DNA of 64,000 bases, from NCBI RefSeq assembly GCF_016827605.1, contig NZ_JAEPJQ010000004.1, forward strand, positions 124,001 to 188,000, read 5' to 3'. This document shows positions 26,598 to 36,206 of the stretch, in pieces; the first letter of the stretch is position 1; each line of letters starts with the position of its first letter. A program made the position numbers and the translations under genes. A model generated the notes under the pieces. It did no database searches. It was not told the DNA's origin and saw only the letters and a list, made by a program, of their open reading frames with translations. This stretch comes from Hyunsoonleella ulvae. Its GTDB lineage: Bacteria; Bacteroidota; Bacteroidia; Flavobacteriales; Flavobacteriaceae.

Positions 26598-26628
26598 TTT
26601 ACTGATACTAAGCTATAAAGTATCTTTG
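26598..26628 (+). promoter_or_regulatory. Bacteroidota-type promoter of the DUF2911 gene
   Basis: TTTA (near TTTG) at 26598-26601, 19 bp, then TATCTTTG (TAnnTTTG) at 26621-26628, with the start codon at 26649. Spacing fits the -33/-7 consensus of Bacteroidota. Confidence 0.6.
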
Positions 26629-26648
26629 TTTTTTTAAACCCCTCGTAC

Positions 26649-27203
26649 ATGAACACTTTCCTAAAGCGTATTATTTTTTTATTATGTATTGCAGTGGCAT
26701 TTATTTTTGCTTACTCGTATTTAAATGATGGATTGCAAAAACGAAAAAGCCCGAAGAAAAATGTAGCTTTTAAAGTTGACGACTTAAAACTTAATGTGTT
26801 TTACAACCGCCCTTCTAAACGAGGCAGAGAGATTTTTGGCGCATTAGTACCTTACAATGAAGTATGGCGCACCGGAGCCAATGAAGCCACAACTTTTGAA
26901 ACCAATAAGCCCCTTAAAATAGGTAAAGGCTACATACAAGCTGGTAAATATACACTTTGGACAATACCAAACGACACGGCTTGGACTGTTATTTTTAACA
27001 CAAAACAATACCCATGGGGTGTAGACCATGTAACTCATGAACCCCTAAGAGAGCCAGAATTTGATGTTATAAATTACACTGCAACTGTAGAAAACTTAGA
27101 AACCACCGTGGAACAGTTCACTATAGCTTTTGACAATTCTACAGACAAACTATTCATGACTATGGCTTGGGACGATGTGCGTATTAAAGTGCCTTTACGG
27201 TAG
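26649..27203 (+). CDS. DUF2911 family membrane-anchored protein
   Basis: 184 aa. One N-terminal membrane segment (IIFLLCIAVAFIFAYSYL) acts as an anchor or signal. The mature domain has LNVFYNRPSKRGREIFGALVPYNEVWRTGANEATTFET and AGKYTLWTIPNDTAWTVIFN, the DUF2911 pattern (Y-x-R-P-x-x-x-GR-x-I-FG ... W-R-x-G-A-N-E-A). Function unknown; probably periplasmic. Single gene with its own promoter. Confidence 0.87.
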   Translation: MNTFLKRIIFLLCIAVAFIFAYSYLNDGLQKRKSPKKNVAFKVDDLKLNVFYNRPSKRGREIFGALVPYNEVWRTGANEATTFETNKPLKIGKGYIQAGKYTLWTIPNDTAWTVIFNTKQYPWGVDHVTHEPLREPEFDVINYTATVENLETTVEQFTIAFDNSTDKLFMTMAWDDVRIKVPLR

Positions 27204-27307
27204 CTAAAAAACGCTCACATATTATAACAGTTTCCTAATTAAATTGTCATTTAGCAAACACTAAAATCTAAATAAAATACTATCTTAGGGACACATACTT
27301 TTAACTT

Positions 27308-28390
27308 GTGGGAAACAAAAAAAAGACAGCTTTAAAACAAACTGATGGCGTTTCTAATCCTGAAACGATTAACCCTACTTCAATGTCCCAGTTTAAATCG
27401 AAACGCACAAAAACTTTAGATGCTAATGCACTAGTGAAAGGTATATTAAATCAAAATACCACCGATTTAAGTAGAGCTATTACCCTGATAGAGAGTACCA
27501 ACCCCAAACACCAACAACAAGCACATGATATTTTAAAACAGTGTTTACCTCATTCTAACAATTCTGTTAGAATTGGCATAACTGGAGTTCCTGGTGTAGG
27601 TAAAAGCACTTTCATTGAAGCTTTCGGGAAACATCTAACTGCACAAGAAAAACGCGTTGCGGTTTTAGCCATAGACCCGAGTAGTTCTGTAACAAAAGGC
27701 AGTATTCTAGGAGATAAAACTAGAATGGAAGCATTGGTTAAAGATAAAAACGCTTATATACGCCCCACTGCTTCTGGCATCGCTTTGGGTGGAGTAGCCA
27801 GAAAAACAAGGGAAACCATTATCTTATGTGAAGCCTGTGGTTTTGACATTATTTTAATTGAAACTGTAGGCGTCGGCCAAAGCGAAACTGCTGTACATAG
27901 TATGGTAGATTTCTTTTTATTACTAAAGCTATCTGGTGCCGGGGATGAATTACAAGGTATTAAGCGCGGTATTATTGAAATGGCTGATGCTATTGTTATC
28001 AACAAAGCAGATGGCGAAAACCAAAAGGCAGCAAAATTAGCTAAAACTGAGTTTAGCAGGGCATTGCATCTATACCCCCATAAAGCATCTGGCTGGATTC
28101 CCAAAGTAACTTTATGCAGTGCCATACATAATGAAGGAATTACTGATATTTGGCAACTTATATTAGAGTATATAAAGCTTACAAAAGGCAATAACTACTT
28201 TAATGAAAAAAGAGATGAACAAAGTAAATACTGGCTTATTCAAACTATTGAAAATCAATTAAAAACTGCCTTTTTTGATAGAGAAGACATAAAAACTGCT
28301 CTAGAACATCAGTTGAAACTTGTTGAAAATAATGAAACCACACCTTTTATTGCTGCAGAATATATTTTAAGCCTTAACAAATCGTCTTAA
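27308..28390 (+). CDS. meaB: methylmalonyl-CoA mutase-associated GTPase MeaB
   Basis: 360 aa from a GTG at 27308; the ATG at 27383 (MSQFKSKR) would give 335 aa, closer to the usual length, so the start is uncertain. P-loop GVPGVGKST at 93-101, AIDPSS switch region, RPTASGIALGGVARKTRE, and ETVGVGQSE follow, all diagnostic of MeaB/ArgK G3E GTPases. MeaB protects and reloads B12-dependent methylmalonyl-CoA mutase; the mutase genes are not in this window. The 3' end overlaps the convergent PAP2 gene by 24 bp. Confidence 0.92.
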   Translation: MGNKKKTALKQTDGVSNPETINPTSMSQFKSKRTKTLDANALVKGILNQNTTDLSRAITLIESTNPKHQQQAHDILKQCLPHSNNSVRIGITGVPGVGKSTFIEAFGKHLTAQEKRVAVLAIDPSSSVTKGSILGDKTRMEALVKDKNAYIRPTASGIALGGVARKTRETIILCEACGFDIILIETVGVGQSETAVHSMVDFFLLLKLSGAGDELQGIKRGIIEMADAIVINKADGENQKAAKLAKTEFSRALHLYPHKASGWIPKVTLCSAIHNEGITDIWQLILEYIKLTKGNNYFNEKRDEQSKYWLIQTIENQLKTAFFDREDIKTALEHQLKLVENNETTPFIAAEYILSLNKSS

Positions 28391-28936
28391 CAAATATTGA
28401 GATAATTTATAAAATAAAAAACCTGAAATAGCACCAAAGGTTAAGCCACAAACAATATCTAGAGGGTAATGCACACCAACATAAATACGACTATAGGCTA
28501 CAACAGCACTCCAAAACAACAATATAAAAATCAGATTTTTGTATTCTGTTCGTAAAGCTAAACCAGCAAAAACAGCTGCTGCCATAGAATTTGATGAATG
28601 TCCAGAGAAAAACCCATATTTACCACAACGTACAGCTATAAAACGTAATTGATCTGCCAAATCTGGAACACCGCAGGGTCTTGGTCGCTCAAAACCCCTT
28701 TTAAACATATTGGTAACTTGGTCTGTAAATGTTATCATCAATGCCACAACAATTACAAAAACCAGTAAAGATTTTACTCCAAACTTTTTATAGAGCAAAA
28801 ATAAAAGAATAGCATACAAGGGAATAAATGTGAGTTTATCTGTTATTATTAACCATAGGGTATCCCAAGCTTCAGATCCAAGGTTATTTAAAAACAAAAA
28901 AAGCTCAGTATCGTATTCTAAAAGCTGCTCTATCAT
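28367..28936 (-). CDS. PAP2-family membrane phosphatase
   Basis: 189 aa with about five membrane helices. The three acid-phosphatase motifs are present in order: KRGFERPRP, SGHSSNSMA, and SRIYVGVHYPLD, holding the expected Lys/Arg/Arg, His and Arg/His residues. Such enzymes remove phosphate from lipid phosphates (undecaprenyl pyrophosphate, phosphatidic acid or phosphatidylglycerol phosphate) at the outer face of the inner membrane. Which one cannot be said. It starts 3 bp after the stop of the small gene at 28940. Confidence 0.9.
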   Translation of the reverse strand: MIEQLLEYDTELFLFLNNLGSEAWDTLWLIITDKLTFIPLYAILLFLLYKKFGVKSLLVFVIVVALMITFTDQVTNMFKRGFERPRPCGVPDLADQLRFIAVRCGKYGFFSGHSSNSMAAAVFAGLALRTEYKNLIFILLFWSAVVAYSRIYVGVHYPLDIVCGLTFGAISGFLFYKLSQYLLRRFVKA

Positions 28937-28939
28937 AAA

Positions 28940-29167
28940 CTATCCTTCATATTTTGCTATTTCAGTATCATAAAAGTCGGTAGCTAGGTTAATAGCATTT
29001 TCTGTCTCTGCTGCTAGTTCTTTTTGGTCTTCAGCATCAAAATCCTCAAACCATTCTACCTCATCATTTTCAAGATTAATTATAAATCGCGGGAATTCAG
29101 TATGAATCACAAAAATAGCGTTGGGATGCTCTGTATTATCTCCTAATATGAATTTTGGAAGTGTCAT
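28940..29167 (-). CDS. small acidic conserved-looking protein
   Basis: 75 aa, strongly acidic, with MTLPKFILGDNTEHPNAIFVIHTEFPRFIINLENDEVEWFEDFD. No signal peptide or membrane helix; cytosolic. I have seen similar short acidic proteins in flavobacterial genomes but cannot name a family. It is tightly linked (3 bp) to the PAP2 gene downstream. Function unknown. Confidence 0.72.
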   Translation of the reverse strand: MTLPKFILGDNTEHPNAIFVIHTEFPRFIINLENDEVEWFEDFDAEDQKELAAETENAINLATDFYDTEIAKYEG

Positions 29168-29214
29168 TTATTTTAGTTTGAAATGTCTAAAATAATTAAA
29201 ATTTCAAGTTCTGC

Positions 29215-29655
29215 TTAGTTTAGAAGAGGTAAAGATCTTTTTTTGAAATTTAGACATATCTTTTCAAACGTTTTAGAACCTATCATTTTTCTATTATCAT
29301 CAGAAATCACAAAGCTAATCTTTGTCATCCACCTGTTTGAAACATTAGAAAAATCGGATTCGATTTCTTGTGTATCCGACAATAACACAACCTCTTTATT
29401 ACCGATAGTAAATACCAAACTTGCGCCTTTGTAGGTTTTAATATTAGTGCCACTCAAAATCGTAGCATTTAAAAATTTATACCCTGCTAGATCTTGATAA
29501 GACACAAATAATTGTCCATATTCCGATTCCGCAATTTTCTCTCCTTCAATTTTAGATATTAGGTTTTCAGTATATGTATCTACATGTGTTCGTTTCATAG
29601 CCTTCATGTTGCCAAAACCTGCAAGTACTTTATCGATAGAACGTAATAGCTTCAT
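29215..29655 (-). CDS. hypothetical cytosolic protein
   Basis: 146 aa, basic N-terminus (MKLLRSIDKVLAGFGNMKAMKRTHVDTYTENLI), then mainly beta-type segments (KGASLVFTIGNKEVVLLSDTQEIES, NRWMTKISFVISDDNRKMI). No motif or export signal recognised. It lies between the MATE gene (28 bp upstream) and the small acidic gene (47 bp downstream) on the same strand. No function is proposed. Confidence 0.65.
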   Translation of the reverse strand: MKLLRSIDKVLAGFGNMKAMKRTHVDTYTENLISKIEGEKIAESEYGQLFVSYQDLAGYKFLNATILSGTNIKTYKGASLVFTIGNKEVVLLSDTQEIESDFSNVSNRWMTKISFVISDDNRKMIGSKTFEKICLNFKKRSLPLLN

Positions 29656-29683
29656 AAATTTATACTTTGTATCATTAGACGCA

Positions 29684-31054
29684 TTAGGCGTTAATTAACT
29701 TTTTAGTTAAATAATTAAATCGAATATACAACAAAATTGCTGCGGCTGTTAATCCTGCTAATAATCCAATCCAAATACCAATACTACCATAAGCATCTGC
29801 TTTTCCTAAAAACCATGACACAGGAAAACCTATTACCCAATATGCCACAAATAATAACAACATAGGGATTTTTACGTCTTGCAACCCCCTTAATGCCCCT
29901 AATACCATAACCTGAATACTATCACTTATTTGAAAAACAGATGCCACCAACAACAAGTTAGCAGCGATTTTAAGAACTTCAGTATTATCTATAGCATTTG
30001 CTATATCATCATGATCTAGATACAATTTAGGCAATTGGTTGTGAAATATTAAAAATAAAATTGCAAAACACACGGCTAACATAAAACCAAATAAAAAAAT
30101 TGAAAATGCTATACGTCGTAGCTCTCTATATCGTTTTAATCCTTTTTGATTCCCAACACGAATCATTGCCGCAACACTCAACCCCATAGCTACCATAAAC
30201 GTCATGGAGGCTAGATTTAAAGCAATTTGATTGGCAGCTTGCGGGTTCTTACCCAACAAACCACTTAACCAAATAGCCGCAGTAAATATGGCTACTTCAA
30301 AAAACATCTGCATGGCACTTGGTAAACCTAAATTGAATACTTTTTTAAGCATTAACGTTTCCAGAACAAAAAACTTTATGTTAGAAACGTAGCGTATGGA
30401 GCTATGGTTATTCTTCAATAAAAACCATAAATAAGCTACCATGATAATTCTTGAAACCAATGTGCCGTATGCAGCACCTACTATTCCAAGTTGTGGCATC
30501 CCAAATTTTCCAAAAATCAATATATAGTTCAACACTATATTTACAAGGTTAGCAATAAGAGTAGCATACATTGGATATTTAGTCATAGAAAGACCATCAC
30601 TAAATTGCTTAATCCCTTGAAAGATAACTAATGGTATTAATGAAACCGCAACCAAATCTAAATATGGAATGGCGAGTTCTACAACCTCAACAGGCTGTTT
30701 CATAAAATACATGAGCGGTTTGGCTAAAACTACCATACCAAATAAGATTACTCCTAGCACCGTACATAAAAACAAACCATGTTTAAAGTATGATTTCCCT
30801 ATTTCAAAATTTCGTGCGGTATCAGCTTCTGCTATTAACGGTGTTATTGCTGTTGAAAAACCTATACCCAACGACATCGCTATAAACATAAAACTATTAC
30901 CTAATGAAACAGCTGCTAATTCTGCGGTTCCCAACTGCCCTACCATAATGTTATCAACAAAACTCACAAAAGTATGTCCTAACATTCCTAGCATTACAGG
31001 AGATGCTAATTTCCAATTGTATTTAAACTCTTTGGTATAGTTTTTTATTTGCAT
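29684..31054 (-). CDS. MATE family multidrug efflux transporter
   Basis: 456 aa, about 12 membrane helices in two six-helix halves, the normal MATE/NorM size. Early GMLGHTFVSFVDNIMVGQLGTAELAAVSLGNSF and later NPQAANQIALNLASMTFMVAMGLSVAAMIRVGNQKG are the typical N- and C-lobe signatures. It exports cationic drugs or other organic molecules using Na+ or H+ across the inner membrane. Probably transcribed from its own promoter in 31055-31380. Confidence 0.93.
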   Translation of the reverse strand: MQIKNYTKEFKYNWKLASPVMLGMLGHTFVSFVDNIMVGQLGTAELAAVSLGNSFMFIAMSLGIGFSTAITPLIAEADTARNFEIGKSYFKHGLFLCTVLGVILFGMVVLAKPLMYFMKQPVEVVELAIPYLDLVAVSLIPLVIFQGIKQFSDGLSMTKYPMYATLIANLVNIVLNYILIFGKFGMPQLGIVGAAYGTLVSRIIMVAYLWFLLKNNHSSIRYVSNIKFFVLETLMLKKVFNLGLPSAMQMFFEVAIFTAAIWLSGLLGKNPQAANQIALNLASMTFMVAMGLSVAAMIRVGNQKGLKRYRELRRIAFSIFLFGFMLAVCFAILFLIFHNQLPKLYLDHDDIANAIDNTEVLKIAANLLLVASVFQISDSIQVMVLGALRGLQDVKIPMLLLFVAYWVIGFPVSWFLGKADAYGSIGIWIGLLAGLTAAAILLYIRFNYLTKKLINA

Positions 31055-31279
31055 GATGCAAAAGTAAAATTTACATTTTCAATACCCAATTTATATCTTA
31101 TTAACAAATGTTAATAAATTATATTAAAAAAATCTTATTTAGAATGAAGTATATTCATACATTTGAAATCGTAATAATCTTATTCTTTTTTTTTAGGGTA
31201 AAAGAATATGAATACGTAGAAACATTTATTTTATTTTTAGATTAGGGATTATAGAATTAATGAAGATGTTTCTGAATAT

Positions 31280-31306
31280 AAAAGGGGAAATTTGATTTCC
31301 CCTTTT
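31280..31306 (+). terminator. orphan intrinsic terminator in a 326-bp spacer
   Basis: A perfect stem AAAGGGGAAAT / ATTTCCCCTTT with loop TTG, flanked by A/T and followed by T5. It lies upstream of the plus gene at 31381 and downstream of no annotated plus-strand gene. Only an 18-codon frame (ATG at 31144) precedes it. It could end a small RNA or a short leader transcript. Confidence 0.6.
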
Positions 31307-31380
31307 TAATTAACATTTCTTTCTGAAAAACAAGCCGTTGCTTTTTATATATTTCATTATTCCAATTAAAACATATTTTT

Positions 31381-32316
31381 ATGAAAGCACGTTTCCCTTT
31401 ACTGTTCATGTTATTTTGCAGTATTAATGTTTTCCAAGCGCAACAAAACCCTCAACCATTTATACCAAATATTGTAAAGCAATTTCCTAATGTAAGAGAT
31501 ATTGCAATTTCTCCAGATGGTAATGAAGTTTTGTTCTCTGCACAAAGTATTATGGGTAATCTATCTGCTATCGTGGAAGTAAAAAGAAAAAACAATGCAT
31601 GGAGCCTTCCTAAAATCACTACTTTTTCTGGACAATATTTTGATTTAGAACCTTTTTTCTCAAAAGATGGCCTCACTCTTTATTTTGTTTCTACCAGACC
31701 TAAGCCAAACTCTAAAAAAGGTAAAAAAGATTTTGATATTTGGTATGTTACCAGACCATCTTTAAATGATGAATGGTCTTCCCCGGTAAATATGGGTACA
31801 CCAATAAATACTGAACATGGCGAGTTTTATCCTTCTGTTGCAGATAATGGTAATTTTTATTTTACCAGAGATAATCCAGAGCTTAAACGAAAAGATGACA
31901 TATATGTAAGTAAAAAACTAGATGGGACATACTCTGAAGCAATAGCACTATCAGATAGCATTAACACGACTAGTTATGAGTACAATGCATTTGTTGCTCC
32001 TGATGAATCATATATTATTTTTGGCGGATATAACCGTGAAGACGGTTATGGTAGCGGAGATTTATACATTAGTTACCATACAAAAAGCGGATGGAGTGAA
32101 GCTAAAAACTTGGGTAAAAACATAAATTCCGACAAAATGGATTATTGTCCTTTTGTGGACACAAAGCATAAAACACTCTATTTTACAAGTAAAAGAGATG
32201 CCACTAATGTAGAATTTGATTCTCCTCTTACTACTGAGGCTTTCTTATCTGAACTTTATAAATACGATAACGGGTTGAGTAGGTTGTATAAAATTGGTTT
32301 TAAAAGCCAACCATAA
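31381..32316 (+). CDS. exported PD40/TolB-like beta-propeller protein
   Basis: 311 aa. Signal peptide MKARFPLLFMLFCSINVFQAQQ. Repeated blades of the PD40 type: VRDIAISPDGNEVLFSA, LEPFFSKDGLTLYFVSTRP, FYPSVADNGNFYFTRDN, YNAFVAPDESYIIFGG, YCPFVDTKHKTLYFTSKR. Such propellers bind proteins or ligands in the periplasm or at the cell surface. There is no OmpA-like domain, so this is not a full Pal/TolB or gliding protein. Function unknown. Confidence 0.82.
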   Translation: MKARFPLLFMLFCSINVFQAQQNPQPFIPNIVKQFPNVRDIAISPDGNEVLFSAQSIMGNLSAIVEVKRKNNAWSLPKITTFSGQYFDLEPFFSKDGLTLYFVSTRPKPNSKKGKKDFDIWYVTRPSLNDEWSSPVNMGTPINTEHGEFYPSVADNGNFYFTRDNPELKRKDDIYVSKKLDGTYSEAIALSDSINTTSYEYNAFVAPDESYIIFGGYNREDGYGSGDLYISYHTKSGWSEAKNLGKNINSDKMDYCPFVDTKHKTLYFTSKRDATNVEFDSPLTTEAFLSELYKYDNGLSRLYKIGFKSQP

Positions 32317-32320
32317 GCTT

Positions 32321-33262
32321 TTACAATTTTGAAATTTCCGTTTTAGCTAACTCAAACTCATCAATGATATCAGAAACTATGGTTTTTACTGGTTTAACAT
32401 CATGAATTAATCCAGATATCTGCCCAATTTCTAATTCACCTTCATCCAAATCTCCTTCAAACATACCCTTTTTGGACCTTGCTCTTCCCAAAAGTGTTTT
32501 CAATTCTTCTACTGTTGCGCCTTTTTTGTATAATTCCTGTACATCATTGTAAAACTTATTTTTTATAAGCCTTACTGGAGCTAGTTCTTTCAAGGTAAGC
32601 TGTGTATCCCCATCTTTCGCTTCTACAACAACTTTTTTAAAGGCTTCATGAGCAGAACTTTCTTCACTGGCCACAAACCTACTACCAATTTGTACACCAT
32701 CAGCCCCCAAGACCATACATGCAAGCATTGCTCTTCCTGTTGCTATACCACCAGCAGCTATTAAGGGAACTTCAATCTGTTCTTTTACCATTGGCAATAA
32801 GGTAAGTGTTGTAGTCTCATCTCTACCATTATGCCCACCAGCCTCAAAACCTTCAACTACAATGGCATCAACACCAGCTTCTTGGGCTTTTAATGCAAAC
32901 TTAACACTACTTACAACATGTACTACAGTTACGCCTTTATCCTGTAACCATCTTGTCCAAGTTTTAGGATTTCCTGCAGATGTAAAAACAATTTTCACAT
33001 CTTCCTCTATAATAATACCCATTATCTTTTCAATATCTGGATATAACATGGGAACATTTACACCAAATGGATATGCCGTAGCTTTTTTGCATTTTCTAAT
33101 GTGTTCTTTAAGTATTTCAGGATACATAGAACCAGCCCCTATTAAACCTAAAATTCCAGAATTACTCGCTGCAGATGCTAATCGCCATCCACTATTCCAT
33201 ACCATACCTGCTTGGATAATTGGATATTTAATTTTGAAGAGTTCTGTAATCCTATTTGGCAT
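32321..33262 (-). CDS. nitronate monooxygenase family flavoprotein
   Basis: 313 aa TIM-barrel FMN enzyme. IKYPIIQAGMVWNSGWRLASAASNSGILGLIGAGSM is the family N-terminus; VVEGFEAGGHNGR has the Gly-Gly-His; PLIAAGGIATGRAMLACMVLGADGVQIGSRFVAS is the FMN-phosphate region. FabK-type enoyl-ACP reductases look similar, so the reaction (nitronate oxidation versus enoyl reduction) is not settled by sequence. The start codon shares a base with the end of the subtilase gene (33262). Confidence 0.85.
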   Translation of the reverse strand: MPNRITELFKIKYPIIQAGMVWNSGWRLASAASNSGILGLIGAGSMYPEILKEHIRKCKKATAYPFGVNVPMLYPDIEKIMGIIIEEDVKIVFTSAGNPKTWTRWLQDKGVTVVHVVSSVKFALKAQEAGVDAIVVEGFEAGGHNGRDETTTLTLLPMVKEQIEVPLIAAGGIATGRAMLACMVLGADGVQIGSRFVASEESSAHEAFKKVVVEAKDGDTQLTLKELAPVRLIKNKFYNDVQELYKKGATVEELKTLLGRARSKKGMFEGDLDEGELEIGQISGLIHDVKPVKTIVSDIIDEFELAKTEISKL

Positions 33263-34869
33263 TATTGTTTTATAATTTTTATCGTTTTCGACACATTATT
33301 CATATCAATTTTTGCTAAATATAGTCCGTTGGCAATAGAAGATATATCAATTTTATTATTCTCAGCAGAGACTAAAAAAGTATTAATTTTTTTTCCCAGT
33401 ACATTGTAAATACTAACTACAGCTGAGGTGTCATCTAAAGGAAAATTTACATAGAGAACATCTTTAACAGGATTAGGGTATAAACTAACATCTAAATCTT
33501 GTTGCATATTCGATGCATTTGAAAGGGCTACATCTAAAGCCGATTGTAAATTGGGTATACCATACCCTAAAAAATTATCTGGTACACTATACTGGGATGC
33601 TGACTCCCTTACCAATTGCATCATCTCCGCATTGGTTTTATTTGGAAGTGCCTGCCATAAACATGCTATACCTCCAGCTAAAATTGGCGCACTAAATGAG
33701 GTGCCGTTAGCTCTGGCTATCACATTATTTTCTGCAATTACATAGCTTAAACCGCCTTGGGCAACCACATCTGGTTTTTGGGTTGTTTGGTATTGTGTTC
33801 CGACAGAACTGAAACTTACGTAATTACCAGATTCATCAACCGCTCCAATTGACAGTACATTAGGCGAATCTGCAGGAGCCGTAACGCCCCAATTACCTGA
33901 ATTACCTGCCGAAGTGACTAACAACAGCCCTTTCTCGAATGCAATATTAGCGCCTCTAGTTATAAACGCAGTATTACCGTTCATATCAGATTGTTCATAA
34001 TCATATCTAGTGTCATCAAAATCTGAATATCCTAATGATGTATTTATGATATCTACACCTAAGCTATCAGCTCGTTCTGCTGCTTCAACCCAGTAGCTCT
34101 CCTCAACAGGGGTCTCGCTTGTGGCATCTTCAGTAATAAATAGATGGTATGAGGCATCTGGAGCGGTCCCTACAAATTGATTTTCAATGTATCCAACCAT
34201 ATCGCTAAGCACCAAGCTCCCATGATTACTTGTGGTACCAGTGTAAACATCGTTATCCCTGTTTACAAAATCGTATGTCCCTAGAATAAGCCCATTATCC
34301 CTAGCCCTTTGAAAAGCTCCTATTGTATGTACATTAGGAAAACCAGAATCTAAAACCGCAATAGTAATGCCTGCTCCAGTGTAATCAAGGAGATGTAATG
34401 CATCTCCGTTAAACATTTCTATTTGATTTGCAGCATTACCATAATTAAAATTTGTTAGCACGCCTTCCAATTTTGATTCTTGTTTTTGGTTTAAAACTTT
34501 AGACTGGTTTAAATCATCACTTGCAAAATCTACAGCACTAACAAAATTTAGACTTTCTAGAGCTTCAATATCTACTTGGCTTCCTCTAACATGTACAGCA
34601 TTAAACCATTTAGATTTAGCCAAAACGGTAATCCCAGTAGCATTCTTTATTTGAGAAATGTAGTTTTCATTCACTGGAACATCTCGGGCATCAATCAAAA
34701 CACCATGCTTTTGCTTTCTATCTATAGCTTTTTGTGAAAGAATTGTTGTAGGGTTTGCTATGGATGATGCCACATTTTCTTTATCAGCAAAAAACACCCA
34801 AGCATCTTCTTGTGCATCTAAAACCAAATGCGCAAAGCACAGCAGTAAAAACAGGTACAACTTTTTCAT
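33262..34869 (-). CDS. secreted subtilisin-like (S8) protease with T9SS C-terminal domain
   Basis: 535 aa from the ATG at 34869 (MKKLYLFLLLCFAHLVLDAQE, signal peptide); an ATG seven codons up only adds MIPNRFV. The S8 triad is complete: Asp in AVLDSGFP, His in SNHGSLV, Ser in GTSFSAPILAGG. The last 80 residues (VSLYPNPVKDVLYV...VSIYNVLGKKI...GLYLAKI) are a type A sorting domain of the type IX secretion system, so the enzyme should cross the outer membrane and be attached or released. An N-terminal prodomain lies before the catalytic part. Confidence 0.93.
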   Translation of the reverse strand: MKKLYLFLLLCFAHLVLDAQEDAWVFFADKENVASSIANPTTILSQKAIDRKQKHGVLIDARDVPVNENYISQIKNATGITVLAKSKWFNAVHVRGSQVDIEALESLNFVSAVDFASDDLNQSKVLNQKQESKLEGVLTNFNYGNAANQIEMFNGDALHLLDYTGAGITIAVLDSGFPNVHTIGAFQRARDNGLILGTYDFVNRDNDVYTGTTSNHGSLVLSDMVGYIENQFVGTAPDASYHLFITEDATSETPVEESYWVEAAERADSLGVDIINTSLGYSDFDDTRYDYEQSDMNGNTAFITRGANIAFEKGLLLVTSAGNSGNWGVTAPADSPNVLSIGAVDESGNYVSFSSVGTQYQTTQKPDVVAQGGLSYVIAENNVIARANGTSFSAPILAGGIACLWQALPNKTNAEMMQLVRESASQYSVPDNFLGYGIPNLQSALDVALSNASNMQQDLDVSLYPNPVKDVLYVNFPLDDTSAVVSIYNVLGKKINTFLVSAENNKIDISSIANGLYLAKIDMNNVSKTIKIIKQ

Positions 34870-34894
34870 AACAAAACGATTTGGAATCACTAAG

Positions 34895-36082
34895 TTACGA
34901 AATAACTCCTGAACCTATAAGTTCGTCATTTATATACCATGCAGCAAATTGTCCTTCGGTTATAGCGGATTGTAATGTCTCAAATTCAATGTAGAGTCCC
35001 TTTTCAACTTTATGCAAGGTAGCTTTCTGCAATGGCTGCCTGTATCTAATACGCGCTTCTACCTGCATAGTGTTTCCAGCAGCTAGAGCTAAATCTTCAC
35101 GTATCCAATGTAATTCTTCATTAGAAATAAAAAGTGCTTTCTTTAAAAGACCAGGATGGTTTTTACCTTGTCCCGTGTATATAATATTGTCTTCTACATT
35201 GGTCTCAATAACAAAAAGAGGTTCTGGCGTACCCCCAACAGCCAAACCTTTACGTTGCCCTTTTGTAAAGTAATGCGCTCCTTGGTGAGCTCCCACAACT
35301 TTACCTGTATCTAAACTATATTCAAGTTTTCTAGATAAATATTGTAGCTCTTGCTCTTTAGAGTCAAACTGTGTTACATTACCCGCGTACATGGTAGCAT
35401 GTTCTGGAATCTCTACTATTACACCTTCCTTTGGTTTAAGTTGTTGTTGTAAAAAATCGGGTAATTTTACTTTCCCAATAAAACAAAGCCCTTGGGAATC
35501 TTTTTTTTCGGCAGTTACCAAACCTTGTTTTGTCGCTATTTCCCTAACCTCTGGCTTGGTTAGCTCCCCAATTGGGAACAAAGCTTTAGACAGTTGTTCT
35601 TGTGATAGTTGGCACAAAAAATAAGACTGGTCCTTATTATTATCTACCCCAGAAAGTAATTGATAAATCTCTTTACCATCCTTTTCCGTTATACCTTTTC
35701 TGCAATAGTGACCAGTAGCGACAAAATCTGCTCCAAGCTCCAGAGCAATATCCATAAATACATCGAATTTAATCTCTCGATTACATAACACATCTGGATT
35801 TGGTGTTCTACCCTTTTCATATTCATCAAACATGTAATCTACAATACGTTCTTTGTATTGCTCGCTTAAATCTACAGTTTGAAAAGGAATGTTCAACTTA
35901 TTAGCAACCAACATGGCGTCATTACTATCATCCAACCACGGGCATTCATTAGATATGGTTACAGAATCATCATGCCAATTTTTCATAAATAAGCCAATAA
36001 CCTCATAACCCTGCTCTTTTAATAGATAAGCTGCTACGCTAGAATCTACACCCCCAGAAAGACCAATTACAACACGTTTCAT
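34895..36082 (-). CDS. mnmA: tRNA 2-thiouridine synthase MnmA
   Basis: 395 aa. PP-loop [12 protein letters not shown] at the N-terminus, LFMKNWHDD near 32, catalytic Cys in [13 protein letters not shown] (about 107) and second Cys in GLCFIGKV (about 205), then the beta-barrel C-terminus. It thiolates U34 of tRNA-Lys/Glu/Gln using ATP and a sulfur relay. Length and motifs are normal. It lies 25 bp upstream of the subtilase start on the same strand; linkage may be coincidental. Confidence 0.96.
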   Translation of the reverse strand: MKRVVIGLSGGVDSSVAAYLLKEQGYEVIGLFMKNWHDDSVTISNECPWLDDSNDAMLVANKLNIPFQTVDLSEQYKERIVDYMFDEYEKGRTPNPDVLCNREIKFDVFMDIALELGADFVATGHYCRKGITEKDGKEIYQLLSGVDNNKDQSYFLCQLSQEQLSKALFPIGELTKPEVREIATKQGLVTAEKKDSQGLCFIGKVKLPDFLQQQLKPKEGVIVEIPEHATMYAGNVTQFDSKEQELQYLSRKLEYSLDTGKVVGAHQGAHYFTKGQRKGLAVGGTPEPLFVIETNVEDNIIYTGQGKNHPGLLKKALFISNEELHWIREDLALAAGNTMQVEARIRYRQPLQKATLHKVEKGLYIEFETLQSAITEGQFAAWYINDELIGSGVIS

Positions 36083-36190
36083 TTAAATTTCCCTCCGTTT
36101 TAAGGCTACAAAGATACATAATCTAATAACTTATATTGCCCAGCACAAGTACCGCATTAAATACAAAAAACAGTATTTGTTTAATTTATT

Positions 36191-36198
36191 TATCTTTG
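36191..36198 (+). promoter_or_regulatory. -7 element (TATCTTTG) of first FAS1 gene
   Basis: TATCTTTG fits TAnnTTTG and ends 8 bp before the ATG at 36207. This favours that start over the upstream in-frame ATG at 36177 and implies an almost leaderless mRNA. The clear TTTG nearby is only 11 bp upstream, so the -33 part is uncertain. Confidence 0.55.
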
Positions 36199-36206
36199 TA
36201 AGAAAA

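Noticed and set aside
31195-31224. Fifth ECF site starting TAGGGTAAA in the MATE spacer
   Set aside because: The 9-bp box is present but no GTGTCTTA follows at 11 bp, so it is probably chance.
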